Source of the DNA: Mycobacterium sp. E2733
Lineage (GTDB): Bacteria; Actinomycetota; Actinomycetes; Mycobacteriales; Mycobacteriaceae
Length of the DNA: 64,000 nt
NCBI RefSeq assembly: GCF_001667585.1
Contig: NZ_LZJZ01000086.1
Span: 19,026-83,025, forward strand
Direction of reading: 5' to 3'
Shown here: positions 43,431 through 52,160 of the stretch, one piece after another
Numbering within the stretch: the stretch's first letter is position 1
How the letters are laid out: each line of letters starts with the position of its first letter
The notes under the pieces: model-generated
Seen by the model: the letters and a program-made list of their open reading frames with translations, nothing else
The model's database searches: none
What the model was told of the DNA's origin: nothing
Position numbers and translations under genes: made by a program

Positions 43431-44099
43431 CTACTCGGACTCGTCCGCGGGGGCCCCGGAATCTGTGGCCTCGCCGGCTTCCTCTTCCGTGGGGGCCGCT
43501 TCTGCCTCGGCGACCTCGCCGGCACCCTCTTCCTCGAGATCCTCGGCGGTCGGCGCGGTGACCACGTTCACCACCAGCATCTCCGGGTCGGAGATCAGGT
43601 TGACGCCCTTCGGCAGGGCGATCTGCCCGGCGGTGAACTGGGTGCCCGGCTCGGCATCCTCGACGGACACCGTCAGCTGCTCGGGAATCGACAGCGCGTC
43701 GGCCTCGATCTCGATGGTGTTGGTGTCCTGGGTGACCAAGGTGCCGGGGACGGGGTCGCCCTCGACGACGACTCGGACCTCGACGACCACCTTCTCGCCG
43801 CGGCGCACGACCAGCAGGTCAGCGTGCTGGATGGTGCGGCGAATCGGGTGGATGTCGAGCGCCTTGGTCAGCGCCAGGTGTTCCTTGCCGTCGATGTCCA
43901 GGGTCAGCACCGCATTGGTGCCCGCGTGGCGCAGCACGGCCGCGAAGTCGTGGCCGGGCAGCTCCAGATGCTGCGGGTCGCTGCCGTGGCCGTAGAGGAC
44001 GGCGGGAATCTTGCCCTCGCGGCGGGCCCGGCGCGACGCGCCCTTGCCGGTCTCGGTTCGCACCGTCGCCGTGAGTTGGTTGCCTGCGGACTTGGCCAT
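43431..44099 (-). CDS. rplY: 50S ribosomal protein L25/general stress protein Ctc
   Basis: Binds 5S rRNA in the large subunit. 222 residues, the long Ctc form: N-terminal L25 domain (KGASRRARREGKIPAVLYGHG) at about 1-95, beta-barrel TL5 domain at about 95-190, then an acidic Glu/Ala-rich tail of about 30 residues. An ordinary start at ATG 44099. Forms an operon with pth. Orthologue of Rv1015c. The 317-bp gap upstream holds palindromes described separately. Confidence 0.96.
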   Translation of the reverse strand: MAKSAGNQLTATVRTETGKGASRRARREGKIPAVLYGHGSDPQHLELPGHDFAAVLRHAGTNAVLTLDIDGKEHLALTKALDIHPIRRTIQHADLLVVRRGEKVVVEVRVVVEGDPVPGTLVTQDTNTIEIEADALSIPEQLTVSVEDAEPGTQFTAGQIALPKGVNLISDPEMLVVNVVTAPTAEDLEEEGAGEVAEAEAAPTEEEAGEATDSGAPADESE

Positions 44100-44219
44100 C
44101 GTGTCGCTCCTGTGTGCTCTTCAGTGTGGGGCACGGCCGGGGTCGCGACAGTTCGTCGGTCTCCGTCGATAACGGTGCTGGCTGGCCAGCCACCCTCGCC
44201 GTGACGCCCGGTCAGGTTA

Positions 44220-44229
44220 GCGCATGCGC
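44220..44229. repeat. Palindrome GCGCATGCGC upstream of rplY
   Basis: Perfect 10-bp dyad about 120 bases before the rplY start. A 14-base string CTCAGAGCGGAAAT just after it (44231-44244) recurs at 44417-44430 over the end of the SDR gene. Function unknown. Confidence 0.4.
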
Positions 44230-44306
44230 ACCTCAGAGCGGAAATCTCGGCGGCGGCGTGCGTCACAACCGTCACTCCTTTACCCGGCCGGGGCGACCCT
44301 CAAGGT

Positions 44307-44361
44307 GCCCGCCTCACAGCGACAATTCCCGCCTCAGGAAGGTTGTCGCTCGGAGGCGGGC
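44307..44361. repeat. Dispersed palindromic repeat, full copy
   Basis: Arms 44307-44325 (GCCCGCCTCACAGCGACAA) and 44343-44361 are inverted copies with two mismatches in 19, around a 17-nt loop that can itself pair (TTCC, GGAA). The right arm plus AAAA recurs exactly over 23 bases at 50010-50032, and a near copy lies at 63979-64000. It could terminate the SDR or rplY transcripts, but recurrence suggests a REP-like mobile palindrome. Confidence 0.65.
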
Positions 44362-44416
44362 AAAAACGCCGGCCGCCCGTCCGAGGGACGTGTGTGGTCA
44401 GTGCGATCGCTGGGAC

Positions 44417-45298
44417 TCAGAGCGGAAATTTGGTCCCGGTGAGCTGTTCGGAGAGCTCCCACAGCGCAGCGGCCATCTTCGGATCCTGCGCCCGACGGCT
44501 GCGGCCGACAGGTTGGGTGCGGCCGGTCTGGCCGAACCGCGGGCCGATGAACGTGTTGCCCGGCAGGTCCTGCGACGCCGCGTACAGCGTTTGCCGAGCG
44601 CCGAAGTCGGCGTCGGTGGCCACGACCCGGGTGACGGTCGACATCAGCGCGTCGCCCAGCTTGCGCCCGGACGCACCTTGCAGATTGGTGTGCGAGTAGC
44701 CGGGGTGGGCGGCCAGCGCGCGCAGCGTGGAACCGGCCGCATCCAGGCGTCGCTGCAGCTCGCTGGTGAACAGCAGATTGGCGAGCTTGGATTGGCTGTA
44801 GGCCAGCCAGGGCGAGTATCGCCGCCGCTCCCAGTTCAGGTCGTCGAGGCTGATCCGCCCCGGCCAGTGCGCCATCGACGACACCGTGACCACCCGGTCG
44901 GTGAGCTTGGGCAGCAGCAGGTTGGTCAGCGCGAAATGCCCGAGGTGGTTGGTGCCGATCTGGCTCTCGAAGCCGTCGACTGTCCGCGCGTAGGGGGCGG
45001 CCATGATGCCCGCGTTGTTGATCAGCACGTCGACCTTGTCGACGCCCTCGGCGAAGTCCCGCACCGACGACAAATTTTGCAGGTCGAGTGGACGCACCTC
45101 GACCGGCCCGGTCTGGGTGCCCCGTATCTGCAGCGCGGCCTTCTCGCCCTTGCGAACGTCCCGGACCGCCATGATCAGCGTGGCGCCCCGGCGCGCCAGC
45201 TCGCGGGCCGTCACCGCGCCCAGCCCGCTGTTGGCGCCGGTGACGACGACGGTGCGCCCGGCGAATGACGGCAGGTCTGCGGCGGTCCAGTTGGTCAT
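44417..45298 (-). CDS. Short-chain dehydrogenase/reductase
   Basis: 293 residues. VVVTGANSGLGAVTA is the NAD(P)-binding TGxxxGxG motif, VLINNAGIMA the NNAG motif, and YSQSKLAN the catalytic YxxxK with serine in TVSSMAHWPG. It resembles the retinol-dehydrogenase-like SDRs common in mycobacteria. It starts 25 bp after the P450 stop on the same strand, so the two probably oxidise successive intermediates of one lipid or small molecule. The substrate is not predictable. Part of an insertion not found between rplY and lpqT in M. tuberculosis. Confidence 0.9.
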   Translation of the reverse strand: MTNWTAADLPSFAGRTVVVTGANSGLGAVTARELARRGATLIMAVRDVRKGEKAALQIRGTQTGPVEVRPLDLQNLSSVRDFAEGVDKVDVLINNAGIMAAPYARTVDGFESQIGTNHLGHFALTNLLLPKLTDRVVTVSSMAHWPGRISLDDLNWERRRYSPWLAYSQSKLANLLFTSELQRRLDAAGSTLRALAAHPGYSHTNLQGASGRKLGDALMSTVTRVVATDADFGARQTLYAASQDLPGNTFIGPRFGQTGRTQPVGRSRRAQDPKMAAALWELSEQLTGTKFPL

Positions 45299-45323
45299 GG
45301 TTGGTGAGCCTAATCGGGCTCGC

Positions 45324-46559
45324 TCAGTGCCCGATGTCGAACTCCACCGGCACGGTGGTGGGCCCGGTGATGCCGGTGATGGCTTTCCACCGCGCCGGGG
45401 CGGCTGCGCGGGGATTGGGCATGCGCTGGGTGATGACGCGAAGCGCCTCTGTCAGCTCCAAGCGCGCCAGGTGAGCGCCGAGGCAGTAGTGCACGCCGCC
45501 ACCGAAGGTGAGCATGGGCGGGGCGCACTCGCGTGTGATGTCCAGGCGGTCTGGGCGGTCGTAGACACCGGGGTCGCGGTTGGCCGCGGCCGTGTTGGCG
45601 AGCACGAGGGTGCCGGCGGGGACGCGAACCCCGGCCAGCTCGACGTCTTCGGCGGCCCGCCGGATGGTGCCGAAAATGATTGGCCAGTAACGCATTAGCT
45701 CGTTGACCGCGTTGGCCGCCAACTCGGGACGCCGGGCAAGCAACGCCCATTGGTCAGGGTGCGCGCAGAGCGCCTGTACCGCCGCGGCGAGCTGATTGCG
45801 TGTGGTGTCGGTGCCCGCTCCCAGCAGCGTGCCGCACAACATGAGCAGCTCGTCATGCGTGAGCGGGTCGCCGTCGTCCTCGGCGCGAATGAGGTCGGAG
45901 ACGAGGTCGTCGGTCAGTGATGCGCGCCGACCGGCGATCAGGTCTTCGAGGTAGGCGTCGAGCTGGTCCCAGGCGGCCAGGATCGCCGGGCCGTCCTCGG
46001 CGACATTCCAGTCGAACAGCTTCTTGATGTTGTCGGTCCAGTCGGAGAACAGCTGCCAGTCCTCGGGCGGCGCGCCGAGCAGGGCGCAGATGATCGGAGT
46101 GGGATAGCGGCGGGAGATGTCGGAAACGACGTCGCAGTGCCCGACCTCGGTCAGCGGATCGACCAATCCGTCGATCACCCCGACGATCAGCGAGCGCAGC
46201 CGCTCGGCACCCCGCGGCGCGAACGCCTTGGATACCAGCCGGCGCAGCCGGTGGTGCTGCTCGCCGTCGAGTCCCAGGATGTTGGCAGTCGCCCTGTCCC
46301 ACAACGGACCGGAGGTGACGCCTTGCAGGTCGAGTCCGAGGCCACGCGCGGTGATGAAGCGTTGGTCCCGCAGCACCCGGTGGACCAGGTCGTAGCCCAG
46401 GACCTCCGGCCCACGCGGCCCCATGGCGATCGGGGACTGCTCGCGGGCGTCGGCGATGGCGCGGTGCGCCTCGTCGGGATCGGTGAGGTGGTCATAGGAA
46501 AAGGACGGCAGCCCGGCGTCGAACACGCTCGGGCACTCGCTGGTTTGGACAGTGACCAT
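45324..46559 (-). CDS. Cytochrome P450 monooxygenase
   Basis: 411 residues from the ATG at 46559, with AGGAG eight bases upstream. The I-helix oxygen motif LLGAGTDTTRNQ, K-helix ExxR (NELMRYWP) and heme loop FGGGVHYCLGAHLARLE with the cysteine ligand are all intact, so the enzyme should be active. It is a soluble bacterial type needing ferredoxin partners, which are not adjacent. First gene of a P450-SDR operon, divergent from the large LuxR regulator across 174 bp. The CYP family cannot be assigned without a search. Confidence 0.94.
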   Translation of the reverse strand: MVTVQTSECPSVFDAGLPSFSYDHLTDPDEAHRAIADAREQSPIAMGPRGPEVLGYDLVHRVLRDQRFITARGLGLDLQGVTSGPLWDRATANILGLDGEQHHRLRRLVSKAFAPRGAERLRSLIVGVIDGLVDPLTEVGHCDVVSDISRRYPTPIICALLGAPPEDWQLFSDWTDNIKKLFDWNVAEDGPAILAAWDQLDAYLEDLIAGRRASLTDDLVSDLIRAEDDGDPLTHDELLMLCGTLLGAGTDTTRNQLAAAVQALCAHPDQWALLARRPELAANAVNELMRYWPIIFGTIRRAAEDVELAGVRVPAGTLVLANTAAANRDPGVYDRPDRLDITRECAPPMLTFGGGVHYCLGAHLARLELTEALRVITQRMPNPRAAAPARWKAITGITGPTTVPVEFDIGH

Positions 46560-46733
46560 AGCGGTCTCCTCGGTCGGCCTTGAGTCGACTATCGAGGCGC
46601 GGGAGATTAAGACCATCCGCCGCAGCGCGTAAATCTGCGCGGTCCACCGCGTAGGTTCCGGCGCCGCCTTCGGGGGAAGATCTACGCGCTGTGGCCGATG
46701 TTTGCGTGCTGCGCACCCACGATGCTGGCTACC

Positions 46734-49700
46734 ATGAGCCAACAAGCGGAGATGCCGTCGCTGAACTGGAAAGAGTTGGGCGTGAGCGAGTTGCTGCCGA
46801 CAGGCACTGTGACGTTGCTGCTGGCCGATGTCGAGGGCTCGACGCGGCTCTGGGAGACCCAGGCTGAACAGATGACTGCCGCGCTGGCCCGGCTGAACAA
46901 GACGGTCAACGACGCCGTCGACGCGCACGACGGCGTGCGACCGCTCGAGCAGGGCGAAGGTGACAGCTTCGTGGCCGCGTTCGCCCGGGCATCGGACGCG
47001 GTGGCCTGCGCGCTGGCCGTGCAGCGCACCCCGCTGGCACCCATTCGGCTGCGGATCGGCATCCACACCGGTGAGATCCAATTGCGTGACGACGCCAACT
47101 ACGCGGGCCCCACCATCAACCGCACTGCCCGGCTACGCGATCTCGCGCATGGTGGACAGACGGTGTTGTCGGGCGCGACCGAATCGATGGTAGTGGACCG
47201 GCTGCCCGATGGTGTGTGGCTCGCCGACCTGGGCAGCTACCCGTTACGCGATCTGCCGCGCCCGGAACGCGTCGTCCAGCTGTGCCATCCGGACCTGGCC
47301 AACGAGTTTCCACCACTGCGCGTCCGCGGAGTGACGGTGTCGCATAATCTGCCCGTACAACTGACGAGTTTCGTTGGGCGCCAAGCGCAATTGACCGAAC
47401 TACGTGGCGTCGTCACTGCCAACCGGCTGGTCACTCTGACCGGCGCGGGCGGTTCGGGCAAAACCCGACTCGCGATCGAGCTCGCCGCGCGCCTAGTCGC
47501 GGGATTCACCGACGGCGTGTGGAATGTCGACCTGGCTCCCGTCACGAATGGTGCCGTCGTACCGGTGACCATCGCGCGCACGCTCGGCCTGCCCGATCAG
47601 CCTGGCCGCTCCACGATGGAACTGCTGGTGCGGTTCTTCAGGGACAAGAAAGTCCTATTGCTGCTCGACAATTGCGAACACCTGCTTGACGCGTGCGTGT
47701 CCTTGGTCGAGGAACTGCTTCGGACCTGCCCGCACTTGACGATCCTGGCCACCAGCCGCGAACCGCTCGGCGTGCCCGGAGAGCTGAGCTGGCGGGTTCC
47801 GTCTCTGGCCCCAGCCGACGAGGCGATCGAATTGTTCACCGACCGCGCGCGCCGCGCCCGGCCGGATTTCGGCGCCACCGAAGAGAATTCAGCTGTAGTC
47901 GAAGAGATCTGCCGCCGCCTGGACGGCATGCCGTTGGCGATCGAGCTTGCGGCCGCGCGAATTCGATCACTGTCGCTGCACCAGATTTTGGACAGCCTGC
48001 ATGACCGGTTCCGGCTGCTGACCGGCGGCGCCCGCACGGCCGTTCGCCGCCAGCAGACGCTGCGCGCCTCGGTGGATTGGTCGCACGCGCTGCTCACCGA
48101 ACCCGAGCAAACCCTGTTCCGGCGCCTCGCGGCATTCGCGGGCAGTTTCGATTTCGACGCTGCCCAGGCGGTCGGTGCCAGGTCTGATGTCGAGAGCTTC
48201 CAATTGCTTGACCAGTTGACTCTTTTGGTAGACAAATCCCTCGTCGTCGCCGACGACACCGGCGAGGGGATGCGATACCGGTTGCTGGAAACGGTCCGTC
48301 AATACGCCCAGGAGAAACTGGGCGAATCCGGCGAGGCCGATGCGGTGCGCGCCCGGCACCGTGATCACTACGTCGCCAGGGCGGCGGAGATGGAATCGAA
48401 GGGCCATTCCGGCGACGAGGAGTTATTGCGTTGGGCGGAACGCGAAATCGAGAATCTGCGGGCGGCCTTCAACTGGTGCCGCGAGAACTTCGAGCCCGAG
48501 ACGGGCCTTAGGCTGATTCTGTCGCTGCGGCCGTTGTGGTTACGGGGCGGTCGAGTCCTTGAGGGGATGGCCGGTCTAGAGGCGATCTTGACTCAGGTGG
48601 ATGGTGCCAAGATTGCGCCGGCGGTATGGGCGGAAGCTCTTGTCGAGCAACAGCGGCTCGCCGCGTGGGTTGGCATGCCGATCGAGTTGGGTCCTGCCGA
48701 GCGGGCTCTGGACATCGCACGACAGATCGGAGATCCCGCGCTGACCACACGCGCGCTGATCGCATGCGGCATGAGTGCCGTCTACGGCGTGGAGGCGGCG
48801 CAGTTTTACTACGCGGAAGCGATCGAGCTAGCCAGCGCGGCCGATGACCGCTGGAGTCTCTGTCAGATCTTCAGTCACCAGGCGACCGTGGCCGCCTTCG
48901 CGGGTCAACCGGTTGAAGGACGCGCCGCTGCGGAGAAGGGAAAAGAGCTGGCCGACCGGCTGGGCGATCGGTTCTTCTCATGGAACTGCCGGACGTGGCT
49001 GGCGATCGCGCTGATGATGCAGGCGAATCTCGCCGATGCTGCCGCGGTTGCACGGTCGGTCGCGGAGGAGGGCGAGGCGGCGGGGGCCGTGGTGATGAAG
49101 ATTTACGGTCAGACGGTGCTCAGCGTCGTGCTCTCGCGCCAGGGGATGCCGGCGTCCGCGCGCTCCGCGGCGGAATCCGCCCTGGCAGGCGCGGAGGCGA
49201 TAAGCGGTGCGGCCGAAGACACGGTATACGCGATGCTCGCCGACGCGGCGCTGACCGCCGGCGATGCTACCGAGGCGCTGCGGTTCGCCGAAATCGCGTG
49301 GGAGCGCACCTGTCCGCCGCGCGACGTCTTCACCAGAAGCATCAACCCGATCGCCGAGGCCGCCCTGGCGTGCGGCCAACTCGACCTTGCCCGCCGGTGG
49401 GCCGACGAGAACGTCGCCGTCGTTCCCGGCTACCAGCAGCTGGTTGCCCTGGTTGCGCGCGCCTATGTCGCGCTGGCACAAGGCGAACCGGGCCAAGCCG
49501 AGCGCGACGCCCACGAAGCCCTGGCGGTCGCTGCCCGCGTCCAGGGATACCTGCGCGTGCCCGACGTCCTTGAATGCCTGGCGCGCCTCGCGGCCGACGT
49601 GGGCAACAACGCGCACGCGGCACGCCTGCTCGGCGCCGCGCATGGCATGCGGCAGCGGACGGGGGAGGTCGGGCGCCCGATGTATGAACCCGGCTACCAG

Positions 49701-50054
49701 GCCACGCTGGCAAAATGTCGAGAGAAATTTTCGGACAACGACTTCGACACCGCCTGGGCCGAGGGCGCCGCGCTGCCCACCGAGGAGGCGATCGCTTACG
49801 CGCAGCGCGGCCGCGGCGAGCGTAAGCGCCCCGCCAGCGGCTGGGGATCGCTGACCCCCATGGAGCAGGACGTGGTGCGTCTGGTTCGGAAAGGCTTGGG
49901 CAACAAGGAGATCGGCGCGCGGCTGTTCATCTCACCGCGCACGGTGCAGACGCATCTCACCCACGTGTATGCCAAACTCGGGATCACTTCGCGGGTCCAG
50001 CTGGTCCAGTTGTCGCTCGGAGGCGGGCAAAAGCCGCAGTCCTCCGCGCAGTGA
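46734..50054 (+). CDS. Cyclase-ATPase-LuxR regulator (adenylate cyclase domain + AAA/NB-ARC + TPR + LuxR HTH)
   Basis: 1106 residues from the ATG at 46734. A class III nucleotide cyclase domain spans about 25-185: metal aspartates D32 (ADVEGST) and D77 (GEGDSF), and transition-state N129/R133 (TINRTARL). The substrate-defining pair reads Q73 and N122 instead of Lys and Asp, the same exchange I recall for M. tuberculosis Rv0386. An ATPase follows with Walker A GAGGSGKT (about 237-244) and LLLLDNCEHLL as Walker B. A long TPR-like helical region comes next, then a C-terminal LuxR helix-turn-helix (LTPMEQDVVRLVRKGLGNKE, about 1040-1095). The last residues run into a dispersed repeat. Likely regulates the divergent P450-SDR operon. 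Confidence 0.92.
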   Translation: MSQQAEMPSLNWKELGVSELLPTGTVTLLLADVEGSTRLWETQAEQMTAALARLNKTVNDAVDAHDGVRPLEQGEGDSFVAAFARASDAVACALAVQRTPLAPIRLRIGIHTGEIQLRDDANYAGPTINRTARLRDLAHGGQTVLSGATESMVVDRLPDGVWLADLGSYPLRDLPRPERVVQLCHPDLANEFPPLRVRGVTVSHNLPVQLTSFVGRQAQLTELRGVVTANRLVTLTGAGGSGKTRLAIELAARLVAGFTDGVWNVDLAPVTNGAVVPVTIARTLGLPDQPGRSTMELLVRFFRDKKVLLLLDNCEHLLDACVSLVEELLRTCPHLTILATSREPLGVPGELSWRVPSLAPADEAIELFTDRARRARPDFGATEENSAVVEEICRRLDGMPLAIELAAARIRSLSLHQILDSLHDRFRLLTGGARTAVRRQQTLRASVDWSHALLTEPEQTLFRRLAAFAGSFDFDAAQAVGARSDVESFQLLDQLTLLVDKSLVVADDTGEGMRYRLLETVRQYAQEKLGESGEADAVRARHRDHYVARAAEMESKGHSGDEELLRWAEREIENLRAAFNWCRENFEPETGLRLILSLRPLWLRGGRVLEGMAGLEAILTQVDGAKIAPAVWAEALVEQQRLAAWVGMPIELGPAERALDIARQIGDPALTTRALIACGMSAVYGVEAAQFYYAEAIELASAADDRWSLCQIFSHQATVAAFAGQPVEGRAAAEKGKELADRLGDRFFSWNCRTWLAIALMMQANLADAAAVARSVAEEGEAAGAVVMKIYGQTVLSVVLSRQGMPASARSAAESALAGAEAISGAAEDTVYAMLADAALTAGDATEALRFAEIAWERTCPPRDVFTRSINPIAEAALACGQLDLARRWADENVAVVPGYQQLVALVARAYVALAQGEPGQAERDAHEALAVAARVQGYLRVPDVLECLARLAADVGNNAHAARLLGAAHGMRQRTGEVGRPMYEPGYQATLAKCREKFSDNDFDTAWAEGAALPTEEAIAYAQRGRGERKRPASGWGSLTPMEQDVVRLVRKGLGNKEIGARLFISPRTVQTHLTHVYAKLGITSRVQLVQLSLGGGQKPQSSAQ
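50010..50032. repeat. Dispersed palindromic repeat, solo arm inside the LuxR gene end
   Basis: 23 bases identical to the right arm and A tract at 44343-44365 (includes CGGAGGCGGGCAAAA). The opposite arm is absent. It encodes the LSLGGGQK tail of the LuxR protein, beyond the usual end of the helix-turn-helix domain. Confidence 0.6.
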
Positions 50055-50087
50055 TTCATGTGACGGAAGTGGCACAGACCTGGCCAA

Positions 50088-50735
50088 TCACTTCGCCGCG
50101 ACGACGAACCCTCGCATGATCGCCTCGATGTCGGTCGACTGCGCGACCGCCTCGTTGGCCAGGCCGGTGATGGTCAGCTGAACCAGGTATCGCTGTTTGG
50201 CGGGCGGGGAACCGGTGGCGATGACGATCCGGTTGAAGCTGTGCAGCCGGGTGCCATCCAAGTCGTAGCTACCCTGAATCATCGAGGAAGGGAAGCCATT
50301 GTAGGGCGTCGTCGAGGCGTCCAGCTGCTTGAAGTCCTCGAACAGTTGGGCGTCGTCGTTGCCGTGCTGGATCACCTGGGCGGCATCGAAATCGCCGTGC
50401 AGGACGAACACCACGAGTCTGGCGGTCGGATACTTGCCGCCCTTGGAGATCATCAGCGTCTTCGGGGAGATGTGCGGATTGTTCGCCACCGACCAGCCCG
50501 GGGGCGTCGGTATCGACACCGTCAGGTCGGGCAGGGCGCCCGGCGCGACTTGCTCGCCGGTCACGCCGATGTTCTGCAGATATTGCGACAGCGGCACGGG
50601 CTTGGCGACCCGTGTTGTGGTGGTCGTGGTTGTCGGCGTCGTGGACCAGATCGATTGATAGTCGGGCGTTTTCGGGCCGCATGCCACCGCGGGCAGCGTC
50701 AGGGCAATGGCCGCGGTCGCGCAGGCACGTCTCAC
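50088..50735 (-). CDS. lpqT: LpqN/LpqT-family lipoprotein
   Basis: 215 residues. An N-terminal signal ends at PAVAC (cysteine near residue 19), giving a membrane-anchored lipoprotein. A Thr-rich linker (STTPTTTTTTTRV) precedes an LpqN-type domain with DLTVSIPTPPGWSVANN and the C-terminal TGLANEAVAQ block. Function is unknown beyond cell-envelope location. The GTG start overlaps the upstream ArsC-like stop (GTGA). Orthologue of Rv1016c. It is the last gene of the glmU-prsA-arsC-like-lpqT string. Confidence 0.93.
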   Translation of the reverse strand: MRRACATAAIALTLPAVACGPKTPDYQSIWSTTPTTTTTTTRVAKPVPLSQYLQNIGVTGEQVAPGALPDLTVSIPTPPGWSVANNPHISPKTLMISKGGKYPTARLVVFVLHGDFDAAQVIQHGNDDAQLFEDFKQLDASTTPYNGFPSSMIQGSYDLDGTRLHSFNRIVIATGSPPAKQRYLVQLTITGLANEAVAQSTDIEAIMRGFVVAAK

Positions 50736-51088
50736 AGAATCTCGCGGACCGTGTCGAGCGGCCGTGCCAGCCGGGTGCCCTTCGACGTGACGACGAACGG
50801 CCGTTCGATCAGAATCGGGTGTTCCACCATGGCGTCGAGCAACTGGTCGTCGGTCGCGTCGGCGAGGTTGAGCTCGGAATACAGCGATTCCCGCTTGCGC
50901 ACCGCGGTGCGCACGTCGATTCCCGCGTCGTTGATCATCCGCACCAGTTCGTCGCGCGACGGCGGGTCCTTCAGGTACTCGATGATCGTTGGCTCAAAAC
51001 CACTGTCGCGCAACAATTCCAACGTGTTTCGGGAGGTGCTGCCCCGGGGATTGTGGTAGATGACCGCCTCGCCTGGCTGTGCAGCCAT
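50732..51088 (-). CDS. ArsC/Spx-fold protein lacking the catalytic cysteine
   Basis: 118 residues, full-length thioredoxin-like arsenate reductase fold: VIYHNPRGSTSRNTLELL at the N terminus, IEYLKDPPSRDEL in the middle, and ERPFVVTSKGTRLARPL with the anion-binding arginines near the end. The nucleophile expected in HNPRCSxSR is Gly16 (codon GGC), so glutathione/mycothiol-dependent arsenate reduction is not possible by the known route. No arsenic resistance genes are near. It starts one base from the prsA stop and overlaps lpqT, so it is probably expressed. It may be a pseudoenzyme or regulatory Spx-like protein. Confidence 0.88.
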   Translation of the reverse strand: MAAQPGEAVIYHNPRGSTSRNTLELLRDSGFEPTIIEYLKDPPSRDELVRMINDAGIDVRTAVRKRESLYSELNLADATDDQLLDAMVEHPILIERPFVVTSKGTRLARPLDTVREIL

Positions 51089-52069
51089 CTAGGCGTCCCC
51101 GTCGAATAGCCCCGTGACGGAGCCGTTTTCGAAGACGGCGCGAATGGTGCTGGCCAACAGCGGCGCGATGGACAGGACGGTGAGCTGGGGGAAGCGCTTC
51201 TCCTCGCCGATCGGCAGCGTGTTGGTGACGATCACCTCGCGGGCACCCGAGGCCGCGAGCCGCTCGGCGGCCGGGTCGGACAGCACGCCGTGGGTGGCCG
51301 CGATGATGACGTCGGCGGCGCCGTCGTCGCGCAACAGCTGCACCGCGCCGGCAATGGTGCCGCCGGTGTCGATCATGTCGTCGATCAGCACGCAGGTCCT
51401 GCCCTGCACCTCACCGACGACTCGGTTGGACACCACCTGGTTGGGCACCCGCGGATCCCGGGTCTTGTGGATGAAGGCCAGCGGGACGCCGCCCAGCGCG
51501 TCGGCCCACTTCTCGGCGATGCGCACCCGGCCGGAGTCGGGGGAGACGACCACCATGTTTCCGTCCGGATAGTTGTCCCGGATGTAGCCGGTGAGCAGGT
51601 TCTGCCCGCGCATGTGGTCGACCGGGCCGTCGAAGAAACCCTGGATCTGGTCGGTGTGCAGGTCGACGGTCACGATCCGGTCGGCTCCCGCCGTCTTGAG
51701 CAGGTCCGCGACCAGTCGCGCCGAGATCGGTTCGCGGCCGCGATGCTTCTTGTCCTGCCGGGCATAGGGGTAGAACGGCATGACTGCGGTGATCCGCTTG
51801 GCGCTGCCCCGCTTGAGCGCGTCGATCATGATCAGCTGTTCCATCAGCCAGTCGTTGACCGGCGCGGGGGCCGACTGCAGCACGAACGCGTCGCACCCGC
51901 GGACCGACTCGTGGAACCGGACGAAGATCTCGCCGTTGGCGAACTCCCGCGCGGTCTGAGCGGTGACGTGGACGTCGAGCTCTTTTGCCACCTGCTCGGC
52001 CAACTCCGGGTGCGCACGGCCGGAGAAGAGCATCAGGTTCTTGCGGTTGTCGGTCCAGTCGTGGCTCAA
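51089..52069 (-). CDS. prsA: Ribose-phosphate pyrophosphokinase
   Basis: Makes PRPP from ribose-5-phosphate and ATP; in mycobacteria PRPP also feeds decaprenyl-phosphoryl-arabinose. 326 residues. Signatures are YARQDKKHRGREPIS (ATP), VDLHTDQIQGFFDGPVD, and the PRPP loop VLIDDMIDTGGTIAGAV. It starts with TTG at 52069. Follows glmU by 91 bp on the same strand. Orthologue of Rv1017c. Confidence 0.97.
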   Translation of the reverse strand: MSHDWTDNRKNLMLFSGRAHPELAEQVAKELDVHVTAQTAREFANGEIFVRFHESVRGCDAFVLQSAPAPVNDWLMEQLIMIDALKRGSAKRITAVMPFYPYARQDKKHRGREPISARLVADLLKTAGADRIVTVDLHTDQIQGFFDGPVDHMRGQNLLTGYIRDNYPDGNMVVVSPDSGRVRIAEKWADALGGVPLAFIHKTRDPRVPNQVVSNRVVGEVQGRTCVLIDDMIDTGGTIAGAVQLLRDDGAADVIIAATHGVLSDPAAERLAASGAREVIVTNTLPIGEEKRFPQLTVLSIAPLLASTIRAVFENGSVTGLFDGDA

Positions 52070-52160
52070 CGCGCTGCCCTCGCCGTTCGGATCAAAAGTG
52101 GATGGCCAATCGTACGTAGCGAATGGTACGGAAATGTGGCCGGGTTATCAGATAGCAAAA

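Noticed and set aside
50732..51088. Annotation as an active arsenate reductase
   Set aside because: The catalytic cysteine is absent and no arsenic resistance neighbours exist.
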